Source: Deinococcus sp. (GTDB lineage: Bacteria > Deinococcota > Deinococci > Deinococcales > Deinococcaceae). From it: 6,301 nt of DNA. Location of the stretch: the NCBI RefSeq assembly GCF_030523985.1, contig NZ_JAUNHK010000049.1:13980-20280 (forward strand). Direction: 5' to 3'. Within the stretch, counting starts at the first letter, position 1; every line of letters starts with the position of its first letter. Of the stretch, positions 1 to 6,301 are shown one piece after another. The translations under genes were made by a program, and so were the position numbers. Under the pieces are notes generated by a model. That model had not been told where the DNA came from, searched no databases, and was given only the letters and a program-made list of their open reading frames with translations.

Positions 1-395
1 CCAGCTACAAGGAACTGCACCAGGACGCGCTGGCGGTGCAACGCTGGAACATGCTGCACCCGCAGGAGACGCCCCGCGTGAGCTACGTGGCGCAGCAGCT
101 TTCGGCTGAAAACGCCCCCGGCGTGCTGGTGTCGGTCAGCGACTATGTCAAGCTCGGCGCGGACGGCCTGAACGGGCACCTCGACCGCAAACTCTGGACG
201 CTGGGCACCGACGGCTTCGGGCGCAGTGAGGCCCGCGAAGAACTGCGCGACTTCTTCGAGGTGGACGCCAAGCACGTCGTTCTGGCGACCCTCTACGCCC
301 TGCAACGTGACGGGCAACTCGGCGGCGACGTGGTTGCCAAAGCCATCGCCGACCTGAAGATCGACCCCGAACGCGCCGCCCCGACGCTGCGCTGA
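1..395 (+). CDS. aceE: Pyruvate dehydrogenase E1 component, C-terminal part (5' end outside window)
   Basis: This is the last ~131 codons of the homodimeric-type E1 subunit, the thiamine-diphosphate enzyme that decarboxylates pyruvate and passes the acetyl group to the lipoyl domains of E2. The frame is open from base 3 and ends at TGA 393-395. The visible protein contains ERWNMLHP-like QRWNMLHPQETPRV, then SDYVKLGADGL, then LGTDGFGRSEAREELRDFFEVDA. These match, from memory, the C-terminal domain of E. coli-type AceE (RWNMLHPLETPRVPY, LGTDGFGRSDSRENLRHHFEVDA). The alpha2beta2 E1 type does not have this tail. The catalytic and cofactor-binding domains lie upstream of the window. aceF follows on the same strand after 183 nt, so the two are probably one functional unit, although a strong palindrome lies between them. 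The end looks normal, with no truncation or frameshift. Confidence 0.95.
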   Translation, partial: SYKELHQDALAVQRWNMLHPQETPRVSYVAQQLSAENAPGVLVSVSDYVKLGADGLNGHLDRKLWTLGTDGFGRSEAREELRDFFEVDAKHVVLATLYALQRDGQLGGDVVAKAIADLKIDPERAAPTLR

Positions 396-400
396 ACCCC

Positions 401-495
401 ACCCCTCAGTCAGCTTTGCTGACCGCTCCCCTTGAAAGGGAGCCTGATGGCCTGCCTCCCTTTCAAGGGGAGGTGCCCCGCAGGGGCGGAGGGGT
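401..495. repeat. Three-hairpin palindromic intergenic element (REP/MITE-like) between aceE and aceF
   Basis: The element is bounded by inverted ends ACCCCTC (401-407) and GAGGGGT (489-495). Inside are three separate hairpins. The first is GTCAGC-TTT-GCTGAC (409-423). The second is a perfect 17-bp stem, CTCCCCTTGAAAGGGAG (426-442) against its reverse complement (456-472), with a 13-nt loop. The third is GCCCC-GCA-GGGGC (475-487). The whole folds as a cloverleaf-like cruciform on either strand. This layout is like that of dispersed REP-type intergenic repeats seen in many genomes, but copy number cannot be judged from one copy. Its place between two cotranscribed PDH genes means it would be in their mRNA and could stabilise or partly terminate it. 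There is no long T-tract after the central stem, so it is not a classical terminator. Confidence 0.75.
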
Positions 496-565
496 CAAAC
501 GGGGCTGTGCCATCCTTTTAACGCGAGTGAAATCAGCTTCCTCCTCCAGTCTCTCACCCTTCTCC

Positions 566-573
566 AAAGGAGA
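566..573 (+). promoter_or_regulatory. Ribosome binding site of aceF
   Basis: AAAGGAGA lies 5 nt before the ATG at 579. It is a strong Shine-Dalgarno match and fixes the aceF start. Between the palindrome (ends 495) and this site, 496-565 shows no clear -35/-10 pair, so aceF is probably read from the aceE transcript. Confidence 0.85.
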
Positions 574-578
574 CAGAA

Positions 579-2336
<1,758 letters not shown>

Positions 2337-2341
2337 GATAA

Positions 2342-2362
2342 GCAAGCGGGCCAGGAGCTTGC
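2342..2362 (-). terminator. Small hairpin, possible terminator for the leftward ABC operon
   Basis: GCAAGC (2342-2347) and GCTTGC (2357-2362) form a perfect 6-bp stem with a 9-nt loop. Read leftward it is followed by TTATCT, a weak T-tract, about 60 nt past the stop of the small membrane protein gene. It may end leftward transcription, but the stem is short and it could be chance. Confidence 0.3.
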
Positions 2363-2365
2363 ACA

Positions 2366-2413
2366 GGGGATGAAGTTTCCCGCTTCGGTGGAGCTTCATC
2401 CCCGAATTGTTTT
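2366..2413 (+). terminator. Rho-independent terminator after aceF
   Basis: GGGGATGAAG (2366-2375) pairs perfectly with CTTCATCCCC (2394-2403). The inner part adds CCGC-TTCG-GTGG, giving a UUCG tetraloop closed by C-G, a very stable RNA cap. The stem is followed by GAATTGTTTT, an interrupted T-tract. It begins 30 nt after the aceF stop and faces a convergent gene, as expected for the end of the aceE-aceF transcript. The same hairpin could also slow polymerase arriving from the right. Confidence 0.75.
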
Positions 2414-2420
2414 GGCACCT

Positions 2421-2819
2421 TCAGAACTCTGTCCAGGGTGAAGCCGACCCGCTGCGCATCAGTATCCAGACCACCAGCGCCACAGCTCCCAGCGAGAGCA
2501 AGGCGGGCCAGATGAAGTCGATTCCCGTCAGTGCGCCTGCTGCCGCCGCCGAATCTATGCGCGCCCAGCTTTTCATCAGCAGGTAGGGAATAAAAAACAT
2601 AGACATTGGGCTTGTTGACCTCTTGCGCCACAGCACCAGCAAAAGCAGCAGTGCCCCGACGATACCCAGTTCGCCTCCAAGTTGCCCAGCCCAGCTCTGG
2701 GCGTGCAACGCGGTATCCAGGCCATAGCCCACGAGAATGAGTAGGGTCAGCAAGCACACCGCCAGAGTGAAGGGATGACGTTTAGGGCGGGTGGGCAAGG
2801 GCCGCTCGGCTGAACTCAT
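2421..2819 (-). CDS. Small integral membrane protein of unknown function, last gene of the ABC exporter operon
   Basis: I do not recognise the family. The 132-residue product starts MSSAERPLPTRPKRH, a short basic cytoplasmic tail. It then shows hydrophobic segments at about 16-40, 50-64 and 100-121, plus a weaker one at 72-85 that contains charged Lys83. After segment two comes RKR (65-67), and the tail is short (RSGSASPWTEF). There is no signal-peptidase site and no lipobox around Cys22. The start ATG at 2819 lies inside the 3' end of the ATPase gene (38-nt overlap), which suggests translational coupling. The nearest G-rich stretch is GGGG 2 nt before the ATG, with a G8 run farther up, so the ribosome site is poor. 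The reading frame stays open far upstream to about 3125, but that part runs antiparallel-free in another frame of the ATPase gene and looks like a shadow. A role as an accessory subunit of the exporter is inference from position only. Confidence 0.7.
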   Translation of the reverse strand: MSSAERPLPTRPKRHPFTLAVCLLTLLILVGYGLDTALHAQSWAGQLGGELGIVGALLLLLVLWRKRSTSPMSMFFIPYLLMKSWARIDSAAAAGALTGIDFIWPALLSLGAVALVVWILMRSGSASPWTEF

Positions 2820-3744
2820 GACCCCAGTACGCCCCCCCCGACAGCAAGTTCCCTTCATAAATCCGCCGCACCGTCGCCTCCACATCCGGCTCCTTGACGG
2901 TGATGTCACGCACCGGGGCCAGCGCCGTGACTGCCGCCATCGGCCCGGCAGCCGACCCACGAAAGCCGTACCGCAGGCGTGGGCCATCACTGGCAAGCAG
3001 CGTGAGGCCCGCCACCTCGGGTTGCGCGGGCGTTTCCTCGAACTCCACCCACAGCTCGCGCTCGCCGCCGTAGCGGGCTTGCAGGTCGGCCAGCGGCCCG
3101 TCGAAAAGCAGCCGCCCCGCGTCAATCATCATCACCCGCCTTGCGAGCCGTTCCACGTCACCGAGGTCGTGGGTGGTGAGTAGCACCGTGACGCCCCGCT
3201 CGGCATTGACCGCCCGCACGAATTCGCGGATGCGTTCCTTGGCGACCACGTCCAAGCCCACCGTCGGCTCATCCAGAAACAACAGTTCTGGGTCGTGCAG
3301 CAGCGCGGCGGCGAGATCGGCCCGCATTCGTTGCCCCAGTGACAGCGAACGGGCGGGTGTGTCCAGAAACGGCCCCAATTCCAGCAGTTCGGTGAATTGC
3401 GCCAGATTCTCGGCAAACCGGGTGGCAGGCACGCGGTAGATGTGGCGCAGCAGTTCCAGCGACTCGCGCACGGGCAGGTCCCACCACAGCGTCGTGCGCT
3501 GCCCGAACACCGCGCCCAGCCGGGCCACATGCTGCCGCCGCTGCTTCCAGGGCACCAGCCCGCCCACCGTGACTGTGCCACCGTCGGGCACCAGCAGCCC
3601 CGTCAGCACCTTGATGGTGGTGGACTTGCCCGCGCCGTTCGGTCCCAGATAGCCCACGATTTCGCCGCGTGGAATGTCGAAGGAAATGTCGTGAACGGCG
3701 ACCTTGCGGGCAAATTGTTTGTGAAGGTGATGGACGTGAATCAT
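2782..3744 (-). CDS. ABC-2 type transporter, ATP-binding subunit (COG4586-like)
   Basis: This 320-residue cytoplasmic ATPase powers the two membrane subunits encoded just upstream. Nucleotide-binding motifs are all present: Walker A GPNGAGKST (34-42), Q-loop VFGQRTTLWWDLPV (Gln82), signature LSLGQR (134-139), Walker B LLFLDEP (154-160), D-loop GLD (163-165) and switch His192 in TTHD. The FGQRxxLWWDLP form of the Q-loop and the LSLGQRMR signature are typical, from memory, of the COG4586 group rather than of nutrient importers. No periplasmic binding protein is encoded nearby, which also suggests export. Residues ~225-320 form a C-terminal extension of the kind seen in this group. The start ATG 3744 has AAAGGAG 5 nt upstream. 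A G8 run near the 3' end (2832-2839, codons 302-305) precedes the overlap with the next gene. The substrate is unknown. Confidence 0.92.
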   Translation of the reverse strand: MIHVHHLHKQFARKVAVHDISFDIPRGEIVGYLGPNGAGKSTTIKVLTGLLVPDGGTVTVGGLVPWKQRRQHVARLGAVFGQRTTLWWDLPVRESLELLRHIYRVPATRFAENLAQFTELLELGPFLDTPARSLSLGQRMRADLAAALLHDPELLFLDEPTVGLDVVAKERIREFVRAVNAERGVTVLLTTHDLGDVERLARRVMMIDAGRLLFDGPLADLQARYGGERELWVEFEETPAQPEVAGLTLLASDGPRLRYGFRGSAAGPMAAVTALAPVRDITVKEPDVEATVRRIYEGNLLSGGAYWGHEFSRAALAHPP

Positions 3745-3749
3745 GGTGG

Positions 3750-3756
3750 CTCCTTT
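3750..3756 (-). promoter_or_regulatory. Ribosome binding site of the ABC ATPase gene
   Basis: Read leftward, AAAGGAG lies 5 nt before the ATG whose first base is 3744. It is a strong match and supports that start. It lies only 9 nt from the edge of the repeat hairpin on the upstream side. Confidence 0.85.
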
Positions 3757-3764
3757 CAGTCGCC

Positions 3765-3824
3765 GCAGATGGCTAAAGGCAGATGGCAGATGGCTTTTCG
3801 CTTTTGGCTATCTGCCATCTGCCT
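3765..3824. repeat. Dispersed GCAGATGGC repeat, copy 1: long hairpin inside the ABC operon
   Basis: Bases 3765-3797 are one copy of a 33-nt unit that recurs at 4625-4657 with 3 mismatches. Its core GATGGCTAAAGGCAGATGGC (3768-3787) recurs exactly at 6148-6167. The copy is followed by an inverted arm: AGGCAGATGGCAGAT (3777-3791) pairs perfectly over 15 bp with 3810-3824, and the inner GGCT/GGCT bases add a few more pairs including G-T wobbles. It fills most of the 86-nt gap between permease stop (3831) and ATPase start (3744), and would be a strong RNA hairpin in the polycistronic mRNA. No T-tract follows, so stabilisation or processing is more likely than termination. Confidence 0.8.
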
Positions 3825-3830
3825 TCTGCA

Positions 3831-4691
3831 TCAACTTCCCGTGCCCACATATCGCCGCACCCCCACCCGCCAGAAGCCGAAGCCCAGCGCCAGCATCAGC
3901 AGACCAGCGGGCAGCGGCAGGAACGCGGCCCAGCCGGGCAAACCGTCGGGCAGGGGGCGGCCCAGCAGGTGCAGCACGGGAAAATAAGAGAGAAACGCGG
4001 CGGGCAGGACATAGGTAAAGGTCTTGCGGAGAAACGCGCCGTAAATGTCCATCGGGTAGGAAATCAGCGAGCGGCCCCCATAGGTCAGCACGTTCATGGC
4101 CTCCACGCTTTCCACCGTCCAGAAGGTCAGCGTGCCGCCGATGACGAACAGGCCACCGAAAAAGGCGATCAGGCCCAGCAGTGACCCCAGCAGCAGCCCC
4201 ACCGTTTCCAGCGTGAAAGGCAGGTGCAGCCCGCTCAGCGCATAGCCGACGATCCCCAGCGCCAGCAGCACCCGCGAGACGCGCCGCAGAGCAAAGTCCG
4301 ACCCGAACACTTGCAGCGCCAGTGGCGCGGGCCGCAGCAGAAAGGTGGAAAAACTGCCGGTGCGGACGTGTTGCGACAGGTTGGGGGCGTCGAAACCGCC
4401 GAACAGCAGGTCCATGACCACAAAGCCCAGTTCGGCCAGCCCGTAGAGCAGCGTGATTTCGGGCAGACTCCACCCGCTCAGCCCCCCGAAACGCGGCAGC
4501 ACCAGCACGAAGGCCATGTACTCGGCAAAGGTAATCAGCGCGGCGGCGAGGGCGTCCAGCGCGAAGGACACGCGGTAGACCTGCTGGGAACGCATCTGGG
4601 CGCGGAGAAGCAGGAAGTAGAGGTGCAGATGGCGAAAGGCCGATGGCAGAAGGCTTTCCGGTGTCCTGAAGGGTGAGGGGTCTTTATCCAC
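3831..4691 (-). CDS. ABC-2 type exporter permease subunit (second permease)
   Basis: Membrane half-transporter, 286 residues from the GTG start at 4691. I chose this start because GGAGG sits 6 nt upstream and the codon overlaps the previous gene's stop (GTGGATAA), a coupled arrangement. An ATG at 4718 in the same frame lacks this. About six membrane segments are visible: roughly 42-65, 77-98, 138-157, 163-190, 222-244 and 255-275. The motif GSFSTFLLRP (112-121), between segments two and three, mirrors GEIASDLLRPV in the neighbouring permease, so the two are related subunits of a heterodimer. This resembles the ABC2_membrane_6 (DUF990) / COG4587-COG3694 type. Residues 12-23 (ESLLPSAFRHLH) are encoded by a dispersed repeat (copy 2). 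The family-like start seems to be around RHLHLYFLLLRAQ, so the first ~18 residues are probably a recent extension. Confidence 0.87.
   Translation of the reverse strand: MDKDPSPFRTPESLLPSAFRHLHLYFLLLRAQMRSQQVYRVSFALDALAAALITFAEYMAFVLVLPRFGGLSGWSLPEITLLYGLAELGFVVMDLLFGGFDAPNLSQHVRTGSFSTFLLRPAPLALQVFGSDFALRRVSRVLLALGIVGYALSGLHLPFTLETVGLLLGSLLGLIAFFGGLFVIGGTLTFWTVESVEAMNVLTYGGRSLISYPMDIYGAFLRKTFTYVLPAAFLSYFPVLHLLGRPLPDGLPGWAAFLPLPAGLLMLALGFGFWRVGVRRYVGTGS
4625..4657. repeat. Dispersed GCAGATGGC repeat, copy 2: inside the permease coding region
   Basis: This 33-nt stretch matches 3765-3797 at 30 positions; the differences are at unit positions 10, 17 and 27. Unlike copies 1 and 3 it has no inverted partner arm, so it is a half-element. 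It is read leftward as codons 12-23 of the permease that starts at 4691, and keeps the frame open. Confidence 0.75.
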
Positions 4692-5490
4692 CAGCGACCT
4701 CCAACCGCCGCAGCCCACGCCGCAACACCCAGGCGCACAGGCCGAACAGCACCAGCGTCCAGCCCGCTTGCAGGGCCAGTGCCGCGCCCGCTTCGGCTCC
4801 GGTTTTCAGGCCCAGCCACAGCTCAACGGTGGTGTTCAGCATCGCTGGAAAAGGCGTGTAGGCCAGCGCAGTTTGCAGCCAGTCGGGAAACAGACGCAGC
4901 GGCATCAGGAACCCGCAGCCCAGCCCCAGCAGCACCCAGGCCAGCCGCCCGATACCCACCGCGTCCGGCGACCAGAAGGCCGCGCAGTTGACCAGAAAGC
5001 GGTAGCCGAAGCCGCAGGCCCACGCCAGCAGCGCACTCAGTGCGGTCAGAGGCGGGTCGGCGGGGAATCTCGTGCCCCACAGCAGGGCGAACAGCAGCAG
5101 CATGGGCAGGCCGCGCAGCACGAACTGACCCGCCGCCCGCCCCGCGTCCTGCGCTGTCCAGAAACCCAGCAGGGACACCGGGCGCAGCAGGTCACTGGCG
5201 ATTTCGCCCCGGTGAATCGTCCGCATCAGGTCGTACCAGCCGAACAGCGAGAACGCCGCGATAAAGGTCTGCGTGAGGGCCACATACGTCACCGCGTCCG
5301 CGCCCGTCAGCCCCGCCACCTGCGGCCTGCCGTCAAAGAGGGCCAGCAGAATAGAAATCCGCAGCAGCCCGAAAAAAAGATTGGTCACCAGTCCCCAGAA
5401 CGCCGCCCCCAGGTAAGCGAACTGCCGCCGGAAACCGAGCCGAAAAAGCGCGCCGTATAGAGCCAAGTGGCCTACATCCACAACACTCAA
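4684..5490 (-). CDS. ABC-2 type exporter permease subunit (first permease, operon leader)
   Basis: This 268-residue inner-membrane protein is the first gene of the leftward operon and probable partner of the next permease. Hydrophobic segments lie at about 27-52, 64-88, 117-139, 147-170, 177-200 and 233-256, the six expected of an ABC-2 permease. The cytoplasmic motif RGEIASDLLRPV (94-105) and the later YTPFPAMLNTTVELWLG (211-227) are, from memory, typical of the COG4587/ABC2_membrane_6 group. The start is uncertain. TTG 5490 has GGGGGTGG just upstream (spacing 3-6 nt depending on pairing). GTG 5481, three codons in, is the alternative. The gene ends in TAA 4686-4684, overlapping the next gene's GTG by 8 nt. 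The 120-nt divergent gap to the right (5491-5610) must hold the operon promoter. A TATGCT there (leftward, 5536-5531) could be a -10, but no good -35 is seen. Confidence 0.87.
   Translation of the reverse strand: MSVVDVGHLALYGALFRLGFRRQFAYLGAAFWGLVTNLFFGLLRISILLALFDGRPQVAGLTGADAVTYVALTQTFIAAFSLFGWYDLMRTIHRGEIASDLLRPVSLLGFWTAQDAGRAAGQFVLRGLPMLLLFALLWGTRFPADPPLTALSALLAWACGFGYRFLVNCAAFWSPDAVGIGRLAWVLLGLGCGFLMPLRLFPDWLQTALAYTPFPAMLNTTVELWLGLKTGAEAGAALALQAGWTLVLFGLCAWVLRRGLRRLEVAGG
4698..4702 (-). promoter_or_regulatory. Ribosome binding site that decides the GTG start of the second permease
   Basis: GGAGG on the leftward strand lies within the last codons of the upstream permease gene and 6 nt before GTG 4691. 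It favours the GTG over the in-frame ATG at 4718 and implies translational coupling of the two permeases at near 1:1 yield. Confidence 0.75.
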
Positions 5491-5610
5491 GAACCACCCC
5501 CTACCCCGTTATGCCGAACAGGAAAGCCGAGCATAGAGGCCAGCGGCGGCGCGGCGGTATAGGCACAATGGCGCATCTGTGGGGGCGCAGCGCTGTGCTG
5601 AACTCTGCTC

Positions 5611-6156
5611 ATGCTCCGCATCATCGTCATCGGCACCACTGGCAGTGGTAAAACCACCTTCGCCAAAGCTCTGTCGCGACGCCTCGGTGTGCCGCACGGC
5701 GAGCAGGACGCCTGGAACCATGAAGCGGGCTGGCAGATGGCCTCCCCAGAACGCTTTCGCGCCCGCGTGGACGCCTTCACCTCCGGCCCAGCCTGGGTCA
5801 TGGACGGCAACTACAGCAAGGCCCGCGACATCGGCTGGGCGCGGGCAGATACCCTGGTCTGGCTGGATTACCCGCTGCATGTGGTGATGTGGCGGGCCGT
5901 GACCCGCTCTCTGCGGCGCGTCATGACCCGCGAGGAACTCTGGAACGGCAACCGCGAAAGTTGGCGCAACCTGCTCTCCCCCGAAGCCCCGATTCGCTGG
6001 GCCTGGACCACCCATCGTCACCGCCGTCAGGAAACGCCTGGCCTGGCCGCCCAGTATCCGAATCTGAAGCTGGTGCGCCTGCGCTCGCCCGGGGAGGCTC
6101 AAACTTGGCTGGAGCAGGTGGCAGGGGGTGTGCAGATGCAGATGGCTGATGGCTAA
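5611..6156 (+). CDS. P-loop ATPase/kinase-like protein, adenylate kinase-related (FlaR / 'topology modulation' type)
   Basis: This 181-residue soluble protein begins MLRIIVIGTTGSGKTT: a beta strand followed by Walker A GTTGSGKT (8-15). Further motifs are DGNYS (65-69), a Walker B-like LVWLDYP (82-88), an Arg-rich lid-like stretch (RAVTRSLRRVMTREELWNGN, 95-114), and RLRSPGEAQTWL near the end. This set is typical, from memory, of small COG0563-related ATPases annotated as adenylate kinase-like or topology modulation proteins. True adenylate kinase motifs are not evident, so the substrate is unknown. ATG 5611 is the first possible start because an in-frame TGA lies at 5599-5601. There is no Shine-Dalgarno before it, so translation may be leaderless or weak. 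The last residues QMQMADG and the TAA come from a dispersed repeat (copy 3). The gene diverges from the ABC operon and need not be linked to it in function. Confidence 0.85.
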   Translation: MLRIIVIGTTGSGKTTFAKALSRRLGVPHGEQDAWNHEAGWQMASPERFRARVDAFTSGPAWVMDGNYSKARDIGWARADTLVWLDYPLHVVMWRAVTRSLRRVMTREELWNGNRESWRNLLSPEAPIRWAWTTHRHRRQETPGLAAQYPNLKLVRLRSPGEAQTWLEQVAGGVQMQMADG

Positions 6157-6199
6157 AGGCAGATGGCCCGCTTTGGCTGAAGCTGAAGCAAGCCATCTG
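6132..6199. repeat. Dispersed GCAGATGGC repeat, copy 3: overlaps the 3' end of the kinase-like gene
   Basis: The core GATGGCTAAAGGCAGATGGC (6148-6167) is identical over 20 nt to 3768-3787. It is preceded by a further partial unit (GCAGATGCAGATGGC from 6132). CAGATGGC (6160-6167) pairs with GCCATCTG (6192-6199), giving a hairpin with a 24-nt loop; a bulged A then allows two or three more pairs. TAA of the gene at 5611 lies inside the core. The hairpin forms just after the stop and could protect or end the mRNA, though no clear T-tract follows. Confidence 0.75.
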
Positions 6200-6251
6200 A
6201 CCTCTCCCTTCTGCTCTCCGCATCCTCAATGAACCCGCAACCCTGGCCCCT

Positions 6252-6279
6252 TTGACCGCACGCCCCCGCGCCCTAAGCT
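6252..6279 (+). promoter_or_regulatory. Probable promoter for a gene beginning right of the window
   Basis: TTGACC (6252-6257) matches the -35 consensus at five of six positions. It is followed after 16 nt by TAAGCT (6274-6279), a TAnnnT -10. Transcription would begin near 6285, about 12 nt before the AGGAG at the window edge. The fit of all three parts supports a real promoter, although the -10 is only half-consensus. Confidence 0.5.
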
Positions 6280-6296
6280 CCCAGGTAATTCACCCC

Positions 6297-6301
6297 AGGA
6301 G
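6297..6301 (+). promoter_or_regulatory. Likely ribosome binding site of the next gene
   Basis: The window ends in CCCCAGGAG. AGGAG is a good Shine-Dalgarno core at the right distance after the proposed promoter, so a start codon is expected within about 5-10 nt beyond the edge. Confidence 0.5.

Noticed and set aside
401..495. Possible tRNA-like or riboswitch RNA suggested by the cloverleaf shape
   Set aside because: There are no T-loop (TTCGA-type), anticodon-stem or CCA features and no known riboswitch core. Each central arm is itself nearly palindromic, which fits a DNA palindromic repeat better.
2820..3125. Upstream extension of the small membrane protein to a 234-residue version
   Set aside because: This part overlaps the ATPase coding region in another frame and its translation is Arg/Trp/Cys-rich shadow text. 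The hydrophobic, protein-like part begins at the ATG at 2819.
3765..3824. CRISPR-like direct repeats (GCAGATGGC units)
   Set aside because: The units are only 7-10 nt apart, with no regular spacers, and are mainly inverted. No cas genes are nearby.
4224..4676. 150-codon + strand frame opposite the second permease
   Set aside because: Its translation is Gln/Arg/His-rich with no motif and lies antisense to a clear six-segment permease.
5551..5563. TATAGG as a promoter -10 for the kinase-like gene
   Set aside because: It matches four of six bases, but the expected -35 position is GC-rich with no similarity to TTGACA, so it was not listed as a feature.

Overview
The window is high-GC bacterial chromosome with densely packed genes. 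The best guess for the source is a Deinococcus-type organism. That rests on three things: an aceE-aceF pair whose E2 has two lipoyl domains, short hairpin-forming dispersed repeats at gene borders, and a TTGAC/TAnnnT-style promoter at the right edge. It is inference, because nothing in the window names the species.

Left part, + strand (1-2420): the 3' end of aceE (pyruvate dehydrogenase E1) is followed by a 95-bp three-hairpin palindromic element, then a complete aceF (dihydrolipoamide acetyltransferase E2). Together these encode two of the three enzymes of the pyruvate dehydrogenase complex, which converts pyruvate to acetyl-CoA. E3 is not in the window. A strong UUCG-capped hairpin with a T-rich tail closes this block.

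Middle part, - strand (2421-5490): four genes in one direction, read from right to left. They are an ABC-2 type permease (TTG start), a second related permease (GTG start, overlapping the first gene's stop), their ATP-binding subunit, and a 132-residue membrane protein of unknown function that overlaps the ATPase 3' end by 38 nt. The two permeases and the ATPase look like a complete exporter of the poorly characterised COG4586/COG4587/COG3694 type. The substrate cannot be read from the sequence.

Right part, + strand (5611-6301): a small P-loop ATPase related to adenylate kinase/FlaR-like 'topology modulation' proteins is transcribed divergently from the ABC operon. After it comes a likely promoter and ribosome binding site for a gene that starts beyond the window.

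The least ordinary feature is a dispersed repeat with core GATGGCTAAAGGCAGATGGC, present three times within 2.4 kb. One copy is a long hairpin inside the ABC operon. One is read as codons near the start of a permease. One supplies the last codons and the stop of the kinase-like gene. No CRISPR array, tRNA, rRNA, transposase or phage gene was seen. I found no convincing new multi-gene system. The unknown small membrane protein attached to the exporter and the repeat-gene fusions are the best leads.
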